Below, piece after piece: positions 23,261 to 35,903 of a stretch of 47,416 nucleotides of DNA; the first letter of the stretch is position 1, and the number at the start of each line of letters is the position of its first letter. Both the position numbers and the translations under genes were made by a program. Where the stretch lies: contig NW_027018281.1 in assembly GCF_032854445.1 (NCBI RefSeq), forward strand, positions 1 through 47,416, in the 5' to 3' direction. The DNA is from Liolophura sinensis. Lineage: Eukaryota > Mollusca > Polyplacophora > Chitonida > Chitonidae. Below the pieces are notes generated by a model. That model was not told where the DNA came from. It saw nothing but the letters and a program-made list of their open reading frames with translations, and ran no database searches.

Positions 23261-26200
23261 ATGATGTCAAGATCACGTGCCCAGCAACGGCTCTTACTCC
23301 ATGGAAACCAAGGAAATTTGCAATTTTTCAACAGCTGGAGATGCCTGGCCCAATTGCGCATCCTTTGGCACCTTATTGATGTGGGTCAGTGTTCAATTGT
23401 ACTTTTTACAGCGGATTGTATCAAGTACCTTGTGTTTTTTTTATATACAAATGGTGTGGTTTTTCTACATGTAGATAAAGACATCGAGTTTGTCTTCGAC
23501 TTAGAAGTAAGACATTTGCTGGGTGAGTTAAATGGGTTTGGCCCAAAGATTTGACGTCGTCTGGGCTACCGAAGGGCACATAACTTATAATGAAAAGTTG
23601 AATATAGTAATGACCAGTCGCGATTGTACATAGTTAATGTAGCCGATTTCAATTAGCAAAAAGACCAGGCAAAAATCCAAAAGTAGAAAAACTGTTCCAA
23701 TGCTGCTGGTAAGAGGCTAATCCGACGTATTTTGTGACGAGAAATCGAATGGTGCAAACCGCGTTGCTCTCCGACCAATACTTTTGGCTGTAGCCACAAA
23801 TGAATAATCAATGATGTCAAGATCACGTGCCCAGCAACGGCTCTTACTCCATGGAAACCATAGAAATTTGCAATTTTTCAACAGCTGGAGATGCCTGGCC
23901 CAATTGCGCATCTTTTGGCGCCTTTTTGATGTGGGTCAGTGTTCAATTGTACTTTTTACAGCGGACTGTATCAAGTACCTTGTGTTTTTTTATATACAAA
24001 TGGTGTGGTTTTTCTACATGTAGATAAAGACATTGAGTTTGTCTTCGACTTAGAAGTAAGACATTTGCTGGGTGAGTTAAATGGGCTTGGCCCAAAGATT
24101 TGACGTCGTCTGGGCTACCGAAGGGCACATAACTTATAATGAAATGTTGAATATAGTAATGACCAGTCGCGATTGTACATAGTTAATGTAGCCGATTTCA
24201 ATTAGCAAAATGACCAGGCAAAAATCCAAAAGTGGAAAAACTGTTCCAATGCTGCTGGTAAGAGGCTAATCCGACGTATTTTGTGACGAGAAATCGAATG
24301 GTGCAAACCGCGTTGCTCTCCGACCAATACTTTTGGCTGTAGCCACAAATGAATAATCAATGATGTCAAGATCACGTGCCCAGCAACGGCTCTTACTCCA
24401 TGGAAACCAAGGAAATTTGCAATTTTTCAACAGCTGGAGATGCCTGGCCCAATTGCGCATCCTTTGGCACCTTATTGATGTGGGTCAGTGTTCAATTGTA
24501 CTTTTTACAGCGGATTGTATCAAGTACCTTGTGTTTTTTTTATATACAAATGGTGTGGTTTTTCTACATGTAGATAAAGACATTGAGTTTGTCTTCGACT
24601 TAGAAGTAAGACATTTGCTGGGTGAGTTAAATGGGTTTGGCCCAAAGACTTGACGTCGTCTGGGCTACCGAAAGGCAAATAACTTATAATGAAAAGTTGA
24701 ATATAGTAATGACCAGTCGCGATTGTACATAGTTAATGTAGCCGATTTCAATTAGCAAAAAGACCAGGCAAAAATCCAAAAGTAGAAAAACTGTTCCAAT
24801 GCTGCTGGTAAGAGGCTAATCCGACGTATTTTGTGACGAGAAATCGAATGGTGCAAACCGCGTTGCTCTCCGACCAATACTTTTGGCTGTAGCCACAAAT
24901 GAATAATCAATGATGTCAAGATCACGTGCCCAGCAACGGCTCTTACTCCATGGAAACCATAGAAATTTGCAATTTTTCAACAGCTGGAGATGCCTGGCCC
25001 AATTGCGCATCTTTTGGCGCCTTATTGATGTGGGTCAGTGTTCAATTGTACTTTTTACAGCGGATTGTATCAAGTACCTTTTGTTTTTTTTACATACAAA
25101 TGGTGTGGTTTTTCTACATGTAGATAAAGACATTGAGTTTGTCTTCGACTTAGAAGTAAGACATTTGTTGGGTGAGTTAAATGGGCTTGGCCCAAAGATT
25201 TGACGTCGTCTGGGCTACCGAAGGGCACATAACTTATAATGAAAAGTTGAATATAGTAATGACCAGTCGCGATTGTACATAGTTAATGCAGCCGATTTCA
25301 ATTAGCAAAAAGAACAGGCAAAAATCCAAAAGTGGAAAAACTGTTCCAATGCTGCTGGTAAGAAGCTAATCCGACGTATTTTGTGACGAGAAATCGAATG
25401 GTGCAAACCGCGTTGCTCTCCGACCATTACTTTTGGCTGTAGCCACAAATGAATAATCAATGATGTCAAGATCACGTGCCCAGCAACGGCTCTTACTCCA
25501 TGGAAACCAAGGAAATTTGCAATTTTTCAACAGCTGGAGATGCCTGGCCCAATTGCGCATCCTTTGGCACCTTATTGATGTGGGTCAGTGTTCAATTGTA
25601 CTTTTTACAGCGGGTTGTATCAAGTACCTTGTGTTTTTTTTATATACAAATGGTGTGGTTTTTCTACATGTAGATAAAGACATTGAGAATGTCTTCGACT
25701 TAGAAGTAAGACATTTGCTGGGTGAGTTAAATGGGCTTGGCCCAAAGATTTGACGTCGTCTGGGCTACCGAAGGGCACAGAACTTATAATGAAATGTTGA
25801 ATATAGTAATGACCAGTCGCGATTGTACATAGTTAATGTAGCCGATTTCAATTAGCAAAATGACCAGGCAAAAATCCAAAAGTAGAAAAACTGTTCCAAT
25901 GCTGCTGGTAAGAGGCTAATCCGACGTATTTTGTGACGAGAAATCGAATGGTGCAAACCGCGTTGCTCTCCGACCAATACTTTTGGCTGTAGCCACAAAT
26001 GAATAATCAATGATGTCAAGATCACGTGCCCAGCAACGGCTCTTACTCCATGGAAACCAAGGAAATTTGCAATTTTTCAACAGCTGTAGATGCCTGGCCC
26101 AATTGCGCATCCTTTGGCGCCTTTTTGATGTGGGTCAGTGTTCAATTGTACTTTTTACAGCGGATTGTATCAAGTACCTTTTGTTTTTTTTATATACAAA

Positions 26201-29200
26201 TGGTGTGGTTTTTCTACATGTAGATAAAGACATTGAGTTTGTCTTCGACTTAGAAGTAAGACATTTGCTGGGTGAGTTAAATGGGCTTGGCCCAAAGATT
26301 TGACGTCGTCTGGGCTACCGAAGGGCACATAACTTATAATGAAAAATTGAATATAGTAATGACCAGTCGCGATTGTACATAGTTAATGTAGCCGATTTCA
26401 ATTAGCAAAAAGACCAGGCAAAAATCCAAAAGTAGAAAAACTGTTCCAATGCTGCTGGTAAGAGGCTAATCCGACGTATTTTGTGACGAGAAATCGAATG
26501 GTGCAAACCGCGTTGCTCTCCGACCAATACTTTTGGCTGTAGCCACAAATGAATAATCAATGATGTCAAGATCACGTGCCCAGCAACGGCTCTTACTCCA
26601 TGGAAACCATAGAAATTTGCAATTTTTCAACAGCTGGAGATGCCTGGCCCAATTGCGCATCTTTTGGCGCCTTTTTGATGTGGGTCAGTGTTCAATTGTA
26701 CTTTTTACAGCGGACTGTATCAAGTACCTTGTGTTTTTTTATATACAAATGGTGTGGTTTTTCTACATGTAGATAAAGACATTGAGTTTGTCTTCGACTT
26801 AGAAGTAAGACATTTGCTGGGTGAGTTAAATGGGCTTGGCCCAAAGATTTGACGTCGTCTGGGCTACCGAAGGGCACATAACTTATAATGAAATGTTGAA
26901 TATAGTAATGACCAGTCGCGATTGTACATAGTTAATGTAGCCGATTTCAATTAGCAAAATGACCAGGCAAAAATCCAAAAGTGGAAAAACTGTTCCAATG
27001 CTGCTGGTAAGAGGCTAATCCGACGTATTTTGTGACGAGAAATCGAATGGTGCAAACCGCGTTGCTCTCCGACCAATACTTTTGGCTGTAGCCACAAATG
27101 AATAATCAATGATGTCAAGATCACGTGCCCAGCAACGGCTCTTACTCCATGGAAACCAAGGAAATTTGCAATTTTTCAACAGCTGGAGATGCCTGGCCCA
27201 ATTGCGCATCCTTTGGCACCTTATTGATGTGGGTCAGTGTTCAATTGTACTTTTTACAGCGGATTGTATCAAGTACCTTGTGTTTTTTTTATATACAAAT
27301 GGTGTGGTTTTTCTACATGTAGATAAAGACATTGAGTTTGGTCTTCGACTTAGAAGTAAGACATTTGCTGGGTGAGTTAAATGGGTTTGGCCCAAAGACT
27401 TGACGTCGTCTGGGCTACCGAAAGGCAAATAACTTATAATGAAAAGTTGAATATAGTAATGACCAGTCGCGATTGTACATAGTTAATGTAGCCGATTTCA
27501 ATTAGCAAAAAGACCAGGCAAAAATCCAAAAGTAGAAAAACTGTTCCAATGCTGCTGGTAAGAGACTAATCCGACGTATTTTGTGACGAGAAATCGAATG
27601 GTGCAAACCGCGTTGCTCTCCGACCAATACTTTTGGCTGTAGCCACAAATGAATAATCAATGATGTCAAGATCACGTGCCCAGCAACGGCTCTTACTCCA
27701 TGGAAACCATAGAAATTTGCAATTTTTCAACAGCTGGAGATGCCTGGCCCAATTGCGCATCTTTTGGCGCCTTATTGATGTGGGTCAGTGTTCAATTGTA
27801 CTTTTTACAGCGGATTGTATCAAGTACCTTTTGTTTTTTTTACATACAAATGGTGTGGTTTTTCTACATGTAGATAAAGACATTGAGTTTGTCTTCGACT
27901 TAGAAGTAAGACATTTGCTGGGTGAGTTAAATGGGTTTGGCCCAAAGATTTGACGTCGTCTGGGCTACCGAAGGGCACATAACTTATAATGAAAAGTTGA
28001 ATATAGTAATGACCAGTCGCGATTGTACATAGTTAATGTACCCGATTTCAATTAGCAAAAAGACCAGGCAAAAATCCAAAAGTAGAAAAACTGTTCCAAT
28101 GCTGCTGGTAAGAGGCTAATCCGACGTATTTTGTGACGAGAAATCGAATGGTGCAAACCGCGTTGCTCTCCGACCAATACTTTTGGCTGTAGCCACAAAT
28201 GAATAATCAATGATGTCAAGATCACGTGCCCAGCAACGGCTCTTACTCCATGGAAACCAAGGAAATTTGCAATTTTTCAACAGCTGGAGATGCCTGGCCC
28301 AATTGCGCATCCTTTGGCGCCTTTTTGATGTGGGTCAGTGTTCAATTGTACTTTTTACAGCGGACTGTATCAAGTACCTTGTGTTTTTTTATATACAAAT
28401 GGTGTGGTTTTTCTACATGTAGATAAAGACATTGAGTTTGTCTTCGACTTAGAAGTAAGACATTTGCTGGGTGAGTTAAATGGGCTTGGCCCAAAGATTT
28501 GACGTCGTCTGGGCTACCGAAGGGCACATAACTTATAATGAAATGTTGAATATAGTAATGACCAGTCGCGATTGTACATAGTTAATGTAGCCGATTTCAA
28601 TTAGCAAAATGACCAGGCAAAAATCCAAAAGTGGAAAAACTGTTCCAATGCTGCTGGTAAGAGGCTAATCCGACGTATTTTGTGACGAGAAATCGAATGG
28701 TGCAAACCGCGTTGCTCTCCGACCAATACTTTTGGCTGTAGCCACAAATGAATAATCAATGATGTCAAGATCACGTGCCCAGCAACGGCTCTTACTCCAT
28801 GGAAACCAAGGAAATTTGCAATTTTTCAACAGCTGGAGATGCCTGGCCCAATTGCGCATCCTTTGGCACCTTATTGATGTGGGTCAGTGTTCAATTGTAC
28901 TTTTTACAGCGGATTGTATCAAGTACCTTTTGTTTTTTTTATATACAAATGGTGTGGTTTTTCTACATGTAGATAAAGACATTGAGTTTGTCTTCGACTT
29001 AGAAGTAAGACATTTGCTGGGTGAGATAAATGGGCTTGGCCCAAAGATTTGACGTCGTCTGGGCTACCGAAGGGCACATAACTTATAATGAAAAGTTGAA
29101 TATAGTAATGACCAGTCGCGATTGTACATAGTTAATGTAGCCGATTTCAATTCGCAAAAAGACCAGGCAAAAATCCAAAAGTGGAAAAACTGTTCCAATG

Positions 29201-29308
29201 CTGCTGGTAAGAGGCTAATCCGACGTATTTTGTGACGAGAAATCGAATGGTGCAAACCGCGTTGCTCTCCAACCAATACTTTTGGCTGTAGCCACAAATG
29301 AATAATCA

Positions 29309-32300
29309 ATGATGTCAAGATCACGTGCCCAGCAACGGCTCTTACTCCATGGAAACCATAGAAATTTGCAATTTTTCAACAGCTGGAGATGCCTGGCCCA
29401 ATTGCGCATCCTTTGGCACCTTATTGATGTGGGTCAGTGTTCAATTGTACTTTTTACAGCGGATTGTATCAAGTACCTTTTGTTTTTTTTATATACAAAT
29501 GGTGTGGTTTTTCTACATGTAGATAAAGACATTGAGTTTGTCTTCGACTTAGAAGTAAGACATTTGCTGGGTGAGTTAAATGGGCTTGGCCCAAAGATTT
29601 GACGTCGTCTGGGCTACCGAAGGGCACATAACTTATAATGAAAAGTTGAATATAGTAATGACCAGTCGCGATTGTACATAGTTAATGTAGCCGATTTCAA
29701 TTCGCGAAAAGACCAGGCAAAAATCCAAAAGTGGAAAAACTGTTCCAATGCTGCTGGGTAAGAGGCTAATCCGACCGTATTTTGTGACGAGAAATCGAAT
29801 GGTGCAAAACCGTGTTGCTCTCCGACCAATACTTTTGGCTGTAGCCACAAATGAATAATCAATGATGTCAAGATCACGTGCCAGCAACGGCTCTTACTCC
29901 ATGGAAACCATAGAAATTTGCAATTTTTCAACAGCTGGGAGATGCCTGGCCCAATTGCGCATCCTTTGGCACCTTATTGATGTGGGTCAGTGTTCAATTG
30001 TACTTTTTACAGCGGATTGTATCAAGTACCTTGTGTTTTTTTTATATACAAATGGTGTGGTTTTTCTACATGTAGATAAAGACATTGAGTTTGTCTTCGA
30101 CTTAGAAGTAAGACATTTGCTGGGTGAGTTAAATGGGCTTGGCCCAAAGATTTGACGTCGTCTGGGCTACCGAAGGGCACATAACTTATAATGAAAAATT
30201 GAATATAGTAATGACCAGTCGCGATTGTACATAGCTAATGTACCCGATTTCAATAAGCAAAAAGACCAGGCAAAAATCCAAAAGTGGAAAAACTGTTCCA
30301 ATGCTGCTGGTAAGAGGCTAATCCGACGTATTTTGTGACGAGAAATCGAATGGTGCAAACCGCGTTGCTCTCCGACCAATACTTTTGGCTGTAGCCACAA
30401 ATGAATAATCAATGATGTCAAGATCACGTGCCCAGCAACGGCTCTTACTCCATGGAAACCATAGAAATTTGCAATTTTTCAACAGCTGGAGATGCCTGGC
30501 CCAATTGCGCATCTTTTGGCACCTTATTGATGTGGGTCAGTGTTCAATTGTACTTTTTACAGCGGATTGTATCAAGTACCTTGTGTTTTTTTATATACAA
30601 ATGGTGTGGTTTTTCTACATGTAGATAAAGACATTGAGTTTGTCTTCGACTTAGAAGTAAGACATTTGCTGGGTGAGTTAAATGGGCTTGGCCCAAAGAT
30701 TTGACGTCGTCTGGGCTACCGAAGGGCACATAACTTATAATGAAATGTTGAATATAGTAATGACCAGTCGCGATTGTACATAGTTAATGTAGCCGATTTC
30801 AATTAGCAAAATGACCAGGCAAAAATCCAAAAGTGGAAAAACTGTTCCAATGCTGCTGGTAAGAGGCTAATCCGACGTATTTTGTGACGAGAAATCGAAT
30901 GGTGCAAACCGCGTTGCTCTCCGACCAATACTTTTGGCTGTAGCCACAAATGAATAATCAATGATGTCAAGATCACGTGCCCAGCAACGGCTCTTACTCC
31001 ATGGAAACCAAGGAAATTTGCAATTTTTCAACAGCTGGAGATGCCTGGCCCAATTGCGCATCCTTTGGCACCTTATTGATGTGGGTCAGTGTTCAATTGT
31101 ACTTTTTACAGCGGATTGTATCAAGTACCTTTTGTTTTTTTTATATACAAATGGTGTGGTTTTTCTACATGTAGATAAAGACATTGAGTTTGTCTTCGAC
31201 TTAGAAGTAAGACATTTGCTGGGTGAGATAAATGGGCTTGGCCCAAAGATTTGACGTCGTCTGGGCTACCGAAGGGCACATAACTTATAATGAAAAGTTT
31301 AATATAGTAATGACCAGTCGCGATTGTACATAGTTAATGTAGCCGATTTCAATTCGCAAAAAGACCAGGCAAAAATCCAAAAGTAGAAAAACTGTTCCAA
31401 TGCTGCTGGTAAGAGGCTAATCCGACGTATTTTGTGACGAGAAATCGAATGGTGCAAACCGCGTTGCTCTCCAACCAATACTTTTGGCTGTAGCCACAAA
31501 TGAATAATCAATGATGTCAAGATCACGTGCCCAGCAACGGCTCTTACTCCATGGAAACCAAGGAAATTTGCAATTTTTCAACAGCTGGAGATGCCTGGCC
31601 CAATTGCGCATCCTTTGGCACCTTATTGATGTGGGTCAGTGTTCAATTGTACTTTTTACAGCGGATTGTATCAAGTACCTTGTGTTTTTTTTATATACAA
31701 ATGGTGTGGTTTTTCTACATGTAGATAAAGACATCGAGTTTGTCTTCGACTTAGAAGTAAGACATTTGTTGGGTGAGTTAAATGGGTTTGGCCCAAAGAT
31801 TTGACGTCGTCTGGGCTACCGAAGGGCACATAACTTATAATGAAAAGTTGAATATAGTAATGACCAGTCGCGATTGTACATAGTTAATGTAGCCGATTTC
31901 AATTAGCAAAAAGACCAGGCAAAAATCCAAAACTAGAAAAACTGTTCCAATGCTGTTGGTAAGAGGCTAATCCGACGTATTTTGTGACGAGAAATCGAAT
32001 GGTGCAAACCGCGTTGCTCTCCGACCAATACTTTTGGCTGTAGCCACAAATGAATAATCAATGATGTCAAGATCACGTGCCCAGCAACGGCTCTTACTCC
32101 ATGGAAACCATAGAAATTTGCAATTTTTCAACAGCTGGAGATGCCTGGCCCAATTGCGCATCTTTTGGCGCCTTTTTGATGTGGGTTAGTGTTCAATTGT
32201 ACTTTTTACAGCGGATTGTATCAAGTACCTTTTGTTTTTTTTATATACAAATGGTGTGGTTTTTCTACATGTAGATAAAGACATTGAGTTTGTCTTCGAC

Positions 32301-35300
32301 TTAGAAGTAAGACATTTGCTGGGTGAGATAAATGGGCTTGGCCCAAAGATTTGACGTCGTCTGGGCTACCGAAGGGCACATAACTTATAATGAAAAGTTG
32401 AATATAGTAATGACCAGTCGCGATTGTACATAGTTAATGTAGCCGATTTCAATTCGCAAAAGACCAGCAAAAATCCAAAAGTGGAAAAACTGTTCCAATG
32501 CTGCTGGTAAGAGGCTAATCCGACGTATTTTGTGACGAGAAATCGAATGGTGCAAACGCGTTGCTCTCCAACCAATACTTTTGGCTGTAGCCACAAAATG
32601 AATAATCAATGATGTCAAGATCACGTGCCCAGCAACGGCTCTTACTCCATGGAAACCATAGAAATTTGCAATTTTTCAACAGCTGGAGATGCCTGGCCCA
32701 ATTGCGCATCCTTTGGCACCTTATTGATGTGGGTCAGTGTTCAATTGTACTTTTTACAGCGGATTGTATCAAGTACCTTTTGTTTTTTTTATATACAAAT
32801 GGTGTGGTTTTTCTACATGTAGATAAAGACATTGAGTTTGTCTTCGACTTAGAAGTAAGACATTTGCTGGGTGAGTTAAATGGGCTTGGCCCAAAGATTT
32901 GACGTCGTCTGGGCTACCGAAGGGCACATAACTTATAATGAAAAGTTGAATATAGTAATGACCAGTCGCGATTGTACATAGTTAATGTAGCCGATTTCAA
33001 TTCGCGAAAAGACCAGGCAAAAATCCAAAAGTGGAAAAACTGTTCCAATGCTGCTGGTAAGAGGCTAATCCGACGTATTTTGTGACGAGAAATCGAATGG
33101 TGCAAACCGTGTTGCTCTCCGACCAATACTTTTGGCTGTAGCCACAAATGAATAATCAATGATGTCAAGATCACGTGCCCAGCAACGGCTCTTACTCCAT
33201 GGAAACCATAGAAATTTGCAATTTTTCAACAGCTGGAGATGCCTGGCCCAATTGCGCATCCTTTGGCACCTTAATGATGTGGGTCAGTGTTCAATTGTAC
33301 TTTTTACAGCGGATTGTATCAAGTACCTTGTGTTTTTTTTATATACAAATGGTGTGGTTTTTCTACATGTAGATAAAGACATTGAGTTTGTCTTCGACTT
33401 AGAAGTAAGACATTTGCTGGGTGAGTTAAATGGGCTTGGCCCAAAGATTTGACGTCGTCTGGGCTACCGAAGGGCACATAACTTATAATGAAAAATTGAA
33501 TATAGTAATGACCAGTCGCGATTGTACATAGCTAATGTACCCGATTTCAATAAGCAAAAAGACCAGGCAAAAATCCAAAAGTGGAAAAACTGTTCCAATG
33601 CTGCTGGTAAGAGGCTAATCCGACGTATTTTGTGACGAGAAATCGAATGGTGCAAACCGCGTTGCTCTCCGACCAATACTTTTGGCTGTAGCACAATGAA
33701 TAATCAATGATGTCAAGATCACGTGCCCAGCAACGGCTCTTACTCCATGGAAACCATAGAAATTTGCAATTTTCAACAGCTGGAGATGCCTGGCCCAATT
33801 GCGCATCTTTTGGCACCTTATTGATGTGGGTCAGTGTTCAATTGTACTTTTTACAGCGGATTGTATCAAGTACCTTGTGTTTTTTTTATATACAAATGGT
33901 GTGGTTTTTCTACATGTAGATAAAGACATTGAGTTTGTCTTCGACCTTAGAAGTAAGACATTTGCAGGGTGAGTTAAATGGGCTTGGCCCAAAGATTTGA
34001 CGTCGTCTGGGCTACCGAAGGGCACATAACTTATAATGAAATGTTGAATATAGTAATGACCAGTCGCGATTGTACATAGTTAATGTAGCCGATTTCAATT
34101 AGCAAAATGACCAGGCAAAAATCCAAAAGTGGAAAAACTGTTCCAATGCTGCTGGTAAGAGGCTAATCGACGTATTTTGTGACGAGAAATCGAATGGTGC
34201 AAACCGCGTTGCTCTCCGACCAATACTTTTGGCTGTAGCCACAAATGAATAATCAATGATGTCAAGATCACGTGCCCAGCAACGGCTCTTACTCCATGGA
34301 AACCAAGGAAATTTGCAATTTTTCAACAGCTGGAGATGCCTGGCCCAATTGCGCATCCTTTGGCACCTATTGATGTGGGTCAGTGTTCAATTGTACTTTT
34401 TACAGCGGATTGTATCAAGTACCTTTTGTTTTTTTTATATACAAATGGTGTGGTTTTTCTACATGTAGATAAAGACATTGAGTTTGTCTTCGACTTAGAA
34501 GTAAGACATTTGCTGGGTGAGATAAATGGGCTTGGCCCAAAGATTTGACGTCGTCTGGGCTACCGAAGGGCACATAACTTATAATGAAAAGTTTAATATA
34601 GTAATGACCAGTCGCGATTGTACATAGTTAATGTAGCCGATTTCAATTCGCAAAAAGACCAGGCAAAAATCCAAAAGTAGAAAAACTGTTCCAATGCTGC
34701 TGGTAAGAGGCTAATCCGACGTATTTTGTGACGAGAAATCGAATGGTGCAAACCGCGTTGCTCTCCAACCAATACTTTTGGCTGTAGCCACAAATGAATA
34801 ATCAATGATGTCAAGATCACGTGCCCAGCAACGGCTCTTACTCCATGGAAACCAAGGAAATTTGCAATTTTTCAACAGCTGGAGATGCCTGGCCCAATTG
34901 CGCATCCTTTGGCACCTTATTGATGTGGGTCAGTGTTCAATTGTACTTTTTACAGCGGATTGTATCAAGTACCTTGTGTTTTTTTTATATACAAATGGTG
35001 TGGTTTTTCTACATGTAGATAAAGACATCGAGTTTGTCTTCGACTTAGAAGTAAGACATTTGTTGGGTGAGTTAAATGGGTTTGGCCCAAAGATTTGACG
35101 TCGTCTGGGCTACCGAAGGGCACATAACTTATAATGAAAAGTTGAATATAGTAATGACCAGTCGCGATTGTACATAGTTAATGTAGCCGATTTCAATTAG
35201 CAAAAAGACCAGGCAAAAATCCAAAACTAGAAAAACTGTTCCAATGCTGTTGGTAAGAGGCTAATCCGACGTATTTTGTGACGAGAAATCGAATGGTGCA

Positions 35301-35903
35301 AACCGCGTTGCTCTCCGACCAATACTTTTGGCTGTAGCCACAAATGAATAATCAATGATGTCAAGATCACGTGCCCAGCAACGGCTCTTACTCCATGGAA
35401 ACCATAGAAATTTGCAATTTTTCAACAGCTGGAGATGCCTGGCCCAATTGCGCATCTTTTGGCGCCTTTTTGATGTGGGTTAGTGTTCAATTGTACTTTT
35501 TACAGCGGATTGTATCAAGTACCTTGTGTTTTTTTATATACAAATGGTGTGGTTTTTCTACATGTAGATAAAGACATTGAGTTTGTCTTCGACTTAGAAG
35601 TAAGACATTTGCTGGGTGGGTTAAATGGGCTTGGCCCAAAGATTTGACGTCGTCTGGGCTACCGAAGGGCACATAACTTATAATGAAAAGTTGAATATAG
35701 TAATGACCAGTCGCGATTGTACATAGTTAATGTAGCCGATTTCAATTAGCAAAATGACCAGGCAAAAATCCAAAAGTGGAAAAACTGTTCCAATGCTGCT
35801 GGTAAGAGGCTAATCCGACGTATTTTGTGACGAGAAATCGAATGGTGCAAACCGCGTTGCTCTCCGACCAATACTTTTGGCTGTAGCCACAAATGAATAA
35901 TCA
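29309..35903 (+). repeat. Six-unit tandem duplication F L2 N' E' P' R / F L2 N' E' P' R2
   Basis: Copies 54-59 and 60-65 are paired unit by unit, the second set starting exactly 3300 bp after the first. Shared private marks include 'caataagc', 'aaaagtttaata', 'aactagaaa', 'gctgttggt' and 'gggttagtg', which occur nowhere else in the window. This is probably the youngest or best-preserved duplication. Confidence 0.85.
32061..32608 (+). repeat. Copy 59 (R): chimeric junction unit
   Basis: The left part matches copy 65, with the I mark, 'ggcgcctttttg' and the rare 'gggttagtg' (diagnostic T at 32187). The right part matches E units, with ccttttg (from 32232), gagata, ttcgcaaaag, gtgg and ccaacc. 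The switch lies between 32187 and 32232. The unit sits exactly where the first F L2 N' E' P' R block ends and the second F begins. That is where an unequal crossover between an R2 unit and the E unit preceding F would leave its scar. Confidence 0.75.

Larger units (their letters stand above)
19425..26559 (+). repeat. Array block 4: copies 36-48, order E P A B G H Q P A B G H J
   Basis: Copies start at 19425 (E), 19973 (P), 20521 (A), 21069 (B), 21619 (G), 22170 (H), 22711 (Q), 23261 (P), 23811 (A), 24360 (B), 24910 (G), 25460 (H) and 26010 (J). The series P A B G H plus Q or J is a 6-unit repeat present twice, with an offset of 3288 bp. G copies 40 and 46 share 'aagaagc', which copy 8 lacks, so they are closer to each other than to block 1. 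Copy 48 shares 'cagctgtaga' and aaaaattg with copy 10, tying this end of the block to block 1. Confidence 0.9.
19973..26559 (+). repeat. Six-unit tandem duplication P A B G H Q / P A B G H J
   Basis: Copies 37-42 and 43-48 run in parallel with an offset of 3288 bp. Both P units have 'catcgag' with gggttt and gggcacataac. Both G units have 'ttgttggg', 'atgcag', 'gaacagg' and 'aagaagc'. Both H units have gcgggtt, 'gagaatg' and 'cacagaac'. The sixth unit differs: Q ends like an E-type unit and J does not, marking Q as the junction. Confidence 0.8.
26560..35903 (+). repeat. Array block 5: copies 49-65, A B C D E F L2 N' E' P' R F L2 N' E' P' R2
   Basis: Copies start at 26560, 27109, 27660, 28210, 28759, 29309, 29862, 30412, 30961, 31511, 32061, 32609, 33159, 33707, 34256, 34805 and 35355. 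L2 differs from L by 'caataagc' and gtgg. N' has aaatgttg instead of aaacgttg. E' carries 'aaaagtttaata' and gtag. P' carries 'ttgttggg', 'aactagaaa' and 'gctgttggt'. R carries 'gggttagtg'. The run F L2 N' E' P' R occurs twice, with copies 60-65 exactly 3300 bp after copies 54-59. Every private mark listed is present in both halves. Confidence 0.9.
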
